Position numbers and translations under genes: made by a program. The notes beneath the pieces are model-generated. The model searched no databases, was not told the origin of the DNA, and saw only the letters and a program-made list of their open reading frames with translations. Source: Gryganskiella cystojenkinii (taxonomy: Eukaryota; Mortierellomycota; Mortierellomycetes; Mortierellales; Mortierellaceae). From it: a DNA stretch of 64,000 nt. Shown piece after piece: positions 55,798 through 64,000 of this stretch (position 1 is the first letter of the stretch; each line of letters opens with the position of its first letter). The stretch lies in the NCBI GenBank assembly GCA_015852425.1, contig JAAAIG010000054.1:6853-70852 (forward strand). Direction: 5' to 3'.

Positions 55798-57698
55798 TCA
55801 TGCTGATGTGGTCGAGTAGTATTTGATGGACTTGTCATCCGACGCTGACGCAAACTTGTTGCCCTGTTTGTTCCAAGCCAATCCCCAGACTTGATCGCTA
55901 TGGCCGTCCATGGTATCGATACACTGGTCCGCAACCAAATCCCAGAGCTTGACTTTGCTGTCGCTTGATCTAATGGATGACAAAAAAAAAAAAAAATAAT
56001 AATCAAGAAACGTAGGAGCGAATCAGCCTTGACCGTGTATTTCATGGAAACAATCGTCAATCAATAAAGAGTTTTTCTGAACCTACCCACTGGCAACGTG
56101 AACACCATCACTGCTGACAGCCACGCTCAAAACCCACGCAGAGTGTCCTGACAATGTACGAATGGTATCTCCGTGAACCCTGTCATGGAAGCAAGTATGA
56201 ATGTCAACGTTAGAAGCATGTCCATGAATTCGTTGTCGGCTCAACTCTTGACACAGTCATCAGTAGGAATATTCCTTACGCATCGTGAATCATGATACGC
56301 TTGTCGTCTGACCCTGTCACAAGCTTTGTCGAATCGGCAGAGAATGCAATGGATCGAACAGTCATGGCATGTCCTAAAAAAGGGTAAGAGATTGAAAAAA
56401 GAGATGGTCAACTTGACAGAGTCCAAACAATCGTTCGGTGTCCACGCTAAAACAAACGCCATAAATTAATGCCCGGTAGAATATTGTCTGTATTTTTTAC
56501 CCTTGAAGGTCGAGCGGAGCTTGCCTGTGGCGACATCAAAGAGGAGAACGGTTGCAGAGTCGGATGAAGCTTCTGTTCCACAAGCGACATATTCCCCGTT
56601 GGGACTCTGTGAGAGTGGCAAAAAGGTAATGCTCCGAGGTGAGTATTCGATTGATTTTATAAAAATAGCTCCGACTTCTAGAGGTTTGCCACCAAAACAC
56701 GTCCACGTTCGTTTCCTGTCCTTTGCTTACATAGGCGACACACATGGAGAACTTTCCACGGCCCTCAAAAGTTTGTACTTTCTCTCCGCTCTCCACATTA
56801 TATTGGTTGATATCTCCTGAGGACGATCCTGTGGCGATATGCTTCGAGTCGGGCGAGAATTTGGCGGTCCAGGCTTGCACTATTTGGACGAGTTAACACC
56901 TCGAGTTAAAATCCAACACTTAAACACAGGTGTCATCATTTGAACAGTTTTCCCAGTCGAAATAGACGTAAAGACGTGTACCTGATCCAGCATCGATGGT
57001 CTTGTGAGCCTTCATTTTCTCCAAGTCCCAGATCCTGATTTGGCTATCAAGGGAGGTAGAGACAGCGACTATGAGAAAAAGATTAGCGCCAAGGCGTTAA
57101 TTCTCGGTTCTTCCCAAATGCCTTCTTCGTTCCAATGCAAGCGGGTCATCAAGAGATTATCTTACGCGTTCCCTCGACGTTGGTGTCAACCGAGTTGACT
57201 CCGAGGTGATGTCCGGTCAAGGTTCCTGTAAGCTCGCCGTTGTCAGCATTCCTACAGGATTTTGATTTGTGGTAGCGTTAGCAGGCAGTCGCCAAAACAG
57301 CCTATTCCCAGCAGTCCTTGATCCTGATCCCTGATGTCATCCCTGAACGTACCAGACCTTGACTGTGCTATCGAGGGAGCCAGTCACCAAGGCGTTCTTT
57401 GAAGACCAGGCCGCGCTCCAGATGCCATCGTTGTGTGCTAACGAGAGAGGGAGAGAGAAATGCGATTTAGAACTCTGTTTTCCTGCTCCTTTGGGCATTG
57501 ATTACTGATTGAGCTGTATCGTTGTCCACCCACCATTGCTCTTTGTCAGGGTCGTCAGGAACTGAGTAGGCTATTAAACAAGGTGGACATGAAATGACGG
57601 CGCGTCAGCATGAGCGAGATCTGGCTTTCGAGTGATTCCATGTATGGCTCGATTCGGAAGGGTATTGGTTTTGATTCCTGCGTCCTTGTTTTTACCAT
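55798..57698 (-). CDS. SKI8: WD40 protein Ski8/WDR61
   Basis: Ten exons, complement(55798..55969, 56087..56179, 56280..56373, 56501..56606, 56731..56879, 56982..57068, 57166..57251, 57353..57437, 57534..57570, 57696..57698), all phase-consistent, give 303 residues, close to human WDR61 (305). Seven WD repeats are visible, including GIWSAAWSS, HHLGVNSVDTN, SQIRIWDL, AWTAKFSPDSKHIATGSS, GRGKFSMCVAYSPNGEY, GHAMTVRSIAFS, GHSAWVLSVAVSSDG, SDSKVKLWDL and HSDQVWGLAWNKQG. Ski8 is the WD40 subunit of the Ski complex that feeds mRNA to the cytoplasmic exosome; in animals it is also in the PAF complex, and in fungi it can act in meiotic recombination. Exon 1 holds only the ATG, with a CCACC context. It is divergent from alpha-MPP with a 353-bp shared upstream region. 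Confidence 0.93.
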
Positions 57699-58051
57699 GG
57701 TGGAGTGTCAGGTGTGTGTGTGGATGAAGGAGAATGAATGAATGAATGAAGAGAGATGAAAGGGTAGGCCATGTTTGTGCTGTTATTTACATTTGAATTG
57801 ATTCCCAGCCACTTTTGCTGTCGTTAATATCGAACGGTGCACTGATCTAATCAATCTCGTTCAAATGACCAAATCCGGAAGAGCGAGTGTTCCCTTTTTC
57901 CCCTTTCATTCCTTGCACTAATTATTATTTCATTTTTCTCGCTCCCTGTTGATCCGATCCCGATTCATTCCCTGTTCTTTCTCATTGATTCAATCCATTC
58001 TCCCACCAATAACGACCTACATACCCATCGCACTCTGATCTCAGTCACATA
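57699..58051. promoter_or_regulatory. Shared divergent promoter region SKI8 / alpha-MPP
   Basis: 353 bp between divergent start codons. It contains GAATGAATGAATGAA near 57732-57748 and a TTTTTC-rich stretch near 57895. It probably drives both genes; specific factor sites are not assigned. Confidence 0.45.
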
Positions 58052-59947
58052 ATGTCGAAGCAGCTCAGCAGTGCCCTCGCACGCCATGTCCTGCCCTTCA
58101 CACGCCGGGCCAACAACCTGGCCCGACCCTTGGTCAGCCACATGAACAAGCACCAACAGGCCTCTGCGCACTCGGAGGACTTCATCAAGGTACCATGATC
58201 CGTCTTTTAATCCTCTGCTGGAGATTCAACTTTCCTTCCTCTCTCTCTTTCTCTCTCTCTTCTTTCTCTCTTTTTGTCTCTTTTTCTCTCTTTTTCTGTC
58301 TTTTCACAGATCATGATGGCACGGTGACACACCTTTATTGACATGTCCCCCCCAACCTCTTTATTCAAAATATAGACCCCTGAACCCATCGTGCAAAAGA
58401 CCGCCAGCTCGAGTGCGCCCGCCATCGCCACCACCACCACAACAACTACTTCCTCACCATCGTCTGCAGTCGCTTCCAAAGTCACAAAGCTCCCCAACGG
58501 AATCCGGATTGCGACCGAGGAGAGTCAGGGCCATTTCGCCTCATTAGGTGTCTATGTCGATGCAGGATCACGTTACGAGGACGAGACCACCCGTGGTGTC
58601 AGTCATATCCTCGATCGACTCGCCTTTAAATCCACAAAGAACAGGACCAGTGAGGCCATGATGACGGATCTCGAGGCCGCTGGAGGCAACGTCATGTGTT
58701 CGAGCTCCCGTGAGTCCATCATGTATCAATCCGCTCTTCTCCCCCAGGATTTGCCCAAGATGCTGGCGATCATGGCCGACACGATCCGGAACCCGGTTAT
58801 TTCAGAGGAAGAACTCGAGGAACAAAAAGTCTCGGCAGGCCATGAGATTCAGGAATACTGGTCAAAACCCGAGATGATCTTGCCAGAGCTGTTGCATACG
58901 GTCGCCTACCAGGATAACACTCTCGGCAATCCATTGCTCTGCCCCATGGACAAGCTCGATGCCATGACCACCTCCAACATCAAGACGTATATCGATACCT
59001 GGTACAAACCCGAACGGATTGTCATCAGCGCTGTCGGAGCCGATCATGAGAAGGTTGTCGATCTCACCAACCAGTTGTTTGGTGACATGAAGTCCTCAGG
59101 ATCCTCAGAGTCATCAGAACAATCCAACGCCAACACTGCCTCGAACACGTCATCGTCAGCAAAGCCAGGACTCTTTTCTTCTCTCTTTGGCAAGTCATCT
59201 TCACCCTCAGTTCTCACACCCGATTACAACTCGTTGAGCCGACAGGTTGCCAAGTACACGGGAGGCAAACTCTTGATCCAGGATGATACCCAACCTTTCA
59301 CGCACCTCATTGTCGGTTTTGAGGGACTCTCGATCCATGACGAGGACATTTATGCGCTTGCAACGCTGCAGGTGCTCATGGGCGGTGGCAGTTCTTTCTC
59401 GGCTGGAGGACCTGGCAAGGGCATGTACTCGCGTCTATTCAGCAACGTTTTGAACCATTACTCCTGGATCGAGTCTTGCATGAGCTTCAACCACTGTTAC
59501 TCGGATTCAGGACTTTTTGGTATTTCGGGATCCTGCTACCATGGTTACGAATCCCTGTTGTTGGAGGTCATTGTCCGTGAACTCGAGTTGACAACCCGTA
59601 CTGGCCGTGGCGGTATCGCTCAGGGAGAGTTGGACAGGGCCAAGAACCAACTCCGGTCCAGTGTGTTAATGAACCTCGAGTCCAAGATGGTTCAACTCGA
59701 GGATTTGGGTCGTCAGGCTCAGGTGCATGGATATAAAGTCCCCGTGGAAGAACTCTGCTCCAAGATTGAAAAAGTAACAAGACAGGATATTGTCCGCGTT
59801 GCCCGTCGGGTCTTTGGTGGTGGTGTGGCCAAGTTGACTGGAGGATCTGGCGAAGTGACGATTGTTGGACAAGGATTGACCGACAGCCTGGGCGACCCTG
59901 AGAAGATTTTGGAGAAGTATGGATTGGGCAAGGCCGCCAAGTGGTAA
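58052..59947 (+). CDS. MAS2: Mitochondrial processing peptidase alpha subunit
   Basis: Two exons, 58052..58189 and 58376..59947, join in phase to 569 residues. MPP removes presequences of imported proteins in the matrix; the alpha subunit binds the presequence. The N terminus (MSKQLSSALARHVLPFTRR) is itself a presequence. The core starts at KVTKLPNGIRIATEESQ. The zinc-ligand HxxEH of the beta subunit is absent (HILDRLAFKST), as expected for alpha. The glycine-rich loop GGGSSFSAGGPGKG, which grips substrate, is intact, as is MYSRLFSNVLNHY. A Ser/Asn-rich insert of about 45 residues (near GSSESSEQSNANTASN to FSSLFGKSSSP) separates the two lobes and is longer than in yeast. The end is EKYGLGKAAKW. 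Confidence 0.95.
58226..58300 (+). repeat. CT-rich low-complexity tract in the alpha-MPP intron
   Basis: Repeated TCTCTCTTTCTCTC and TCTCTTTTT words fill most of the single intron. It may serve as a long polypyrimidine tract. Confidence 0.7.
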
Positions 59948-60544
59948 AAAAAAAACATTCTAGGAAATATCCCAAGAAAGAGCAATTCACCTCCGCATTC
60001 ATTATCGAGACACATTTCATCGTTTGTTTCCATAGAGTTTTATTTTGTCCCTATCCTTTCTTCTCGTCGTTTATTTTTTTCATCCTCTTTTTTTTCGTTG
60101 TTTTTTTATGTTCTTTCTTTGTAGTGGTTTTTAGAGAGTAGTGCTAATGCCCCAGGTGGACAGAGCAGTTCTGGACCACAATGTATCTTATATCAAACCA
60201 TCATTGACAAGACCGCTCGCTGTTTGTTGTCGCCTTCTGAATCGACTTCATGATCGGATCGTTGTGTATACCCAAAAAAAAGGAAAAGAAAAGTGAGGAC
60301 TCGAAATACAGATTATGAAAGAGTCGAGAAGTGTCGATCTGTTATTACTATGCTACACAAATTACAAGGGTAATAATAGTTATGGAGGAATCATAAAATA
60401 CGCGAAGCGAGAAAAAGGGGTCGTAAAAAGATGTTTCGTTGCTAGGGTCGTTAAAAGTTGGTCTTGAAATACCAAAGAGGCGGTTGCCAAGCGGTTGCTA
60501 CGCTTTGGTGGCGTTTCAAAGATGATTTCTCCTCCATCCTTTGT
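59948..60544. other. Convergent 3' region between alpha-MPP and the Sec2-like gene
   Basis: About 600 bp with the 3' UTRs of both genes and A/T runs. No gene is supported. Confidence 0.5.
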
Positions 60545-62791
60545 TTACAAGGGGCTGGCCAGGGTTGCCTGGTTCGGAACAACGTTCGAGGTGATGACTG
60601 TGCTGGCCATGACATTGACCACCGGAAGAGCCTTCTCCTTGACTGGGGATGGTGGGACGACTACAGTGTTGCTATTCAAACTGCTGGTGCTATCGTTCAT
60701 GTTTTCCGCCTGATGGGTAATATTACTGCTGCTGACAAGGACGTTGTTGTTTTTGCTAGGCAAGGTTATCGTGGCCACAGGCACCAATGGTGGACGAGGC
60801 GGCAGACCAAAAGACGAAGGGTTAACCGTGGGTCGCGCGCTGTTCCCGCTCTCCCGTTTCTGGAGCAAACTCTGAGACGGGATCGGTGGCAACTGCGAAG
60901 GCGTCGGTGGTTGCTGCAACTGTGGTGCAGCAGCAACAGCAGCAGCAGCAGCGGGAAGCGATTGTTGTTTTGCCTCATCACCCGTTACAATACCGACACC
61001 ACAGCGCGCCATAAACATGCCTAGTCGGATCCTCAAGAAATCCAGGTACAACTTCTCGGGGGTTGTTGTTGAAGAAATAATACGCTTTGAAATCATGCGC
61101 AGGACGCTGTAGAAGGTGCAGACTGAGGTCAGGCGTGTCCTGCAGTAGGGGCAAATCGTCCGAGACTCGTTTGCCGTGTCCGTGAGTCGGTATTGGTAGT
61201 AAAGAGGGGTCGTGATACCGTGTCCGCAGAGGGCGCAGTTCGGACGGGTGACGGCATTAGGAGCCGAGGTTGCGGTTGGGGTAGGAGGGGACTGACTCTG
61301 TTGCTGTTGCTGACTCTCGCGAAGAGTCGATGTAGGAATGGATTCGACCACCAGGGTGTTATCCGTGACAGCAGTCATGAGTCTCTTGCGCTGAGTCCAC
61401 GAGAGCAAGTTGCCAGGCTCGAATCGAAGGGTTGCTTCGACATCCTCACTGGACATTTTCTTCAAAAGCTTGCAGTTCGCCAGGAGAGTGTTGATGGGGA
61501 TCACAGCGTTCGCAGCTGGTGGTAGTGGAGGCGTCGCCTTGGTCATGAGACTGAACGAGTACATGGAGGTGATCCCTGAAGACGCCACGGAGGGTGTTGC
61601 TGATTGCAGACCGCCATTGCCTCCCTTTTGAGATCCTGATGATACATCTTTGCTGTTAGATCCAAAGACCGACTCCATGTAGGTTTTGAACTCGACAAAG
61701 GATGGGTCCCAGAGATGAAAGCCCATACTCGGGATACGTTCCTCGTTCGGCTCATTCAGCAGGTGTGAGCCAGGATGGTCGCCATCCGAGAAATAGCAAG
61801 AGTCCGTCTTGGATTTGATACTCGAGGCTGAGCTGCGGTGTTGACGGGCATCGTATTGAAGGACCTGCTGGACATGTTTCCTGATTCCTGCGGATCCAGC
61901 CGCTTCGGTATTGATTCCCAGAGGTGTCATGGAGGCCGAGGGTGAGGTTGGGGGTATAGACATGCCACGACGCGCGGCCAGGTGGGGAGCGTGATGATGA
62001 TGAAGCGAGGTTGGTGAAGACGAGGTCGAGGATCCAGCAGCACCGAGCAATTGACTGTGATGAAGTTGAAGCTGTTGTTGATGGTGCTGTTGTTGCTGAA
62101 GCTGCACAAACGCAAACTCGATCGCGTCTCGTTCCCGTTGGATTCGATCAGTTTCCTCCGAGAGCTTAGTCATACTGGCCTTCAACTCGACGAGTTGATC
62201 CCGTTCAGATTTGCAGAGATCCAGAACTTCATCTAGCTGTCGTTCCAGGCCTTCAGCCTTCTTGCCTGCCAAAAAGGTCGCCTGACGTTCCTCGTTCACC
62301 ATCCGATTCGCTTCCTCGAAAAGGGATCGGGAAAGATCCTCCAGCTCTGATTCCAATTGCAGTTTTGAGTTTTCGATCTGACTCCGTCGTTGGGATTCAT
62401 ACGCAAGGTTCTCGATCACTGGTTGGACATCCTTCTTCTCAATCAATTGACCTGTCGAGATCATCTGTAAAAGTTCCTCGTAATGTGTTTGGTTTCCTTG
62501 CAAAACCTTGAGTTCCTTTTGGAGTTTTGAGAGTTCCATCTGGGTCATGGTCAGTTGTTGATCCAGATCCATCCGTCCTTCCGTGGACTCGACCAGCTTG
62601 CTTGAGAGAGAATCATTCTCGGCTACGAGTGAGGAGTTTTGAGCAGTGAGATCGTCAATTTGAGCTTTGACAAACGGGATCAAGGGGTCGTTTGGGACCG
62701 TGGTATGTTGTTGTTGTAAAAGTTGTTGTGCTTGGGTCAGACTTGTCGACAATTGGACCGCTGCCCCGCAGTTGGTGCAGGCCACCGACAT
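60545..62791 (-). CDS. Sec2/Rabin8-like Rab guanine nucleotide exchange factor
   Basis: Single-exon gene of 748 residues. Sec2 activates the Rab Sec4 (Rab8 type) on secretory vesicles for polarised exocytosis. After an N-terminal CTNC knuckle (residues 5-8), residues 40-225 form a long coiled coil. Within it ELEDLSRSLFEEANRMVNEE (about 148-168) is the signature Sec2p GEF sequence. A Gln/His-rich linker and Ser-rich regions follow, then GFHLWDPSFVEFKTYMESVF, a segment also seen in Rabin-type proteins, and a C-terminal zinc-binding-like part with CALCGHG and CPYCRTRL. The C-terminal 130 residues are disordered. ATG 62791 is the only sensible start. Identification rests on the GEF motif and is strong; the role in hyphal-tip secretion is inferred. 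Confidence 0.87.
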   Translation of the reverse strand: MSVACTNCGAAVQLSTSLTQAQQLLQQQHTTVPNDPLIPFVKAQIDDLTAQNSSLVAENDSLSSKLVESTEGRMDLDQQLTMTQMELSKLQKELKVLQGNQTHYEELLQMISTGQLIEKKDVQPVIENLAYESQRRSQIENSKLQLESELEDLSRSLFEEANRMVNEERQATFLAGKKAEGLERQLDEVLDLCKSERDQLVELKASMTKLSEETDRIQRERDAIEFAFVQLQQQQHHQQQLQLHHSQLLGAAGSSTSSSPTSLHHHHAPHLAARRGMSIPPTSPSASMTPLGINTEAAGSAGIRKHVQQVLQYDARQHRSSASSIKSKTDSCYFSDGDHPGSHLLNEPNEERIPSMGFHLWDPSFVEFKTYMESVFGSNSKDVSSGSQKGGNGGLQSATPSVASSGITSMYSFSLMTKATPPLPPAANAVIPINTLLANCKLLKKMSSEDVEATLRFEPGNLLSWTQRKRLMTAVTDNTLVVESIPTSTLRESQQQQQSQSPPTPTATSAPNAVTRPNCALCGHGITTPLYYQYRLTDTANESRTICPYCRTRLTSVCTFYSVLRMISKRIISSTTTPEKLYLDFLRIRLGMFMARCGVGIVTGDEAKQQSLPAAAAAVAAAPQLQQPPTPSQLPPIPSQSLLQKRESGNSARPTVNPSSFGLPPRPPLVPVATITLPSKNNNVLVSSSNITHQAENMNDSTSSLNSNTVVVPPSPVKEKALPVVNVMASTVITSNVVPNQATLASPL

Positions 62792-64000
62792 TCTACTTTG
62801 TTGTTGTTAGTTTTGAGAAAAAGTCCGTGCCTGGAGGGGGGGTTTGTGTAATCGTGTAATCGTCTGACGATGTTTTTGTTGGTCTTGCTACTGCGTTGTC
62901 GGATTGTGGTTGGTATGTGACAGGTCCCCAATCCTTGTGATCGCTGATTTTTGAGTCGTCCCTGGAATCGGATTATGTTTTCAGTTTGAGAGTTGTGCTA
63001 CTGCTCGGAGAGAAGGTTGACTGATTCTGCTACCGCCGCGCAGTGGTAAAGGACGAGAAAACAAAAAGCGGGAAAAAGCAAGAAGAGTGAAATCGGGGTA
63101 GTCTGATTTGAGAAAGAGTAAAGATAGAAAAAACAAGAAACAAGAAAACAGTTAATTGGTCTGCTCCCCAACAATACACTCAAGTTTCCAAAGTAAAAGG
63201 AGTTGGATATTTTCCAAGGAGTTGTGAGAGCCAGGAAATGAAATGGATCGGGGGCAGAAAAAAAAAAAACACAAAAAAGAAGAACATCGGTTTCAACGGG
63301 CGTAAAAACAAAACAAAAGGGGGTGTGTTTTGTTGAAAGTAAGAGTGCCAGGGAGGCTGGAACTATTTGCGGGGAGAGGAGGATGGAACCAGGCAAGAAA
63401 TGGTTCGAAATGAATGACCTTTGCTCCAAGGAGTTGCTATATGCTGCCTGCATAATTTGTTGATGAAAGTGTTTGGGGTGGTGGGGGTAGTATCTTAAGT
63501 AAGAAGGGAGGATGAAGGATAGAGAGCTGCAGGAGTGAGGAAAGGGTTGCAATGGTCGCCAGGCGGGCGCAGGAGTCGAAAATGGTGCATGCCGTTCTTA
63601 TTGGATATGAAAAAGTTGCGGGTCTTAGCATATGAAAGTGAATCATTTTTCAGGGACAACAATAGAAAATATCATTCGACCTTTGTCCGATTGCCGACAG
63701 GGCGACCACACAACAACACCCATGAGAGCTAAAAAAACAGAAAGGAAACAAAAGGACGAGAGCGAGCAAAAAGACAATAGAAAGAGCACGCGACGTGGGA
63801 ACTTGCCTGGTTGCTGTTTACTTTGTTGACTGTTGTTGTTTGTCAAATGGGAACGAGGGGAAAAGAATGTGTTTGTTGTTCAAAAAGGTGATCAGTCGTA
63901 AATGTGAAGAAGTTGGAAGTAGTGAGGACAAAAAGGACGAAGGAAGAAAGGAGAGGAAGGGTGAGAGAGAAGGAAAGAAGGAAAAAAAGAGAGATTGCAA
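62792..64000. other. Upstream region of the Sec2-like gene
   Basis: About 1.2 kb to the window end. It is likely promoter and long 5' leader, purine-rich on the plus strand toward 63900-64000. No gene or RNA is recognised. Confidence 0.4.

Overview
The window looks like nuclear DNA of an early-diverging fungus, most like Mortierellomycotina or a relative in Mucoromycota. Nearly all genes are eukaryotic and split by short GT-AG introns, often with CTAAT-like branch sites just before the acceptor. tRNA genes are dispersed (one with a canonical intron), mononucleotide A/T runs are frequent, and the proteins include ERG6, an SCT1/GAT-type GPAT, Sec2, Ski8 and a PPxY arrestin. A 61-bp run of N marks an assembly gap. 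All exon models were built by hand from GT-AG signals, reading phase and family conservation; there is no transcript evidence.

Layout. 1-4.9 kb: 3' part of a sterol C-24 methyltransferase, a gag-like relic, an intact F-box gene and a decayed F-box fragment. 5-12 kb: four-gene minus-strand block with an arrestin-related trafficking adaptor, ATP10 and an aldo/keto reductase. 13.8-17 kb: tRNA-Lys and a GPAT. 18.8-21.9 kb: four-TM protein with a long disordered tail. 22-26.4 kb: gene-poor, with a piggyBac relic, degenerate repeats, tRNA-Tyr and the gap. 26.4-34 kb: a two-TM protein and a sestrin homolog. 37-41.3 kb: a Rab GTPase and calmodulin, convergent. 41.5-52.3 kb: accessory island. 52.5-64 kb: conserved genes again (disordered protein, SKI8/WDR61, alpha-MPP, Sec2-like GEF).

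The accessory island is the most unusual part. A D-2-hydroxyglutarate dehydrogenase gene is split: its N-terminal exons lie at 51.6-52.3 kb and its C-terminal exons at 43.9-44.8 kb, with the FAD-binding centre missing. Between them are a decayed opposite-strand relic of a multisubunit RNA polymerase largest subunit (NADYDGDEMN metal-binding motif still readable) and a six-exon C2H2 zinc-finger gene whose only visible defect is one in-frame TAA. A giant-virus (NCLDV-like) origin for the polymerase relic is possible, but a decayed cellular copy is not excluded. Nearby are a perfect 107-bp inverted duplication carrying two tRNA-Val genes and a small A-tailed insertion flanked by an 18-bp target-site duplication.

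The intact genes are mainly housekeeping: sterol and phospholipid synthesis, mitochondrial import and ATP synthase assembly, membrane traffic (Rab, Sec2, arrestin), calcium signalling, RNA surveillance (Ski8) and, less usually for a fungus, stress/nutrient signalling through sestrin.
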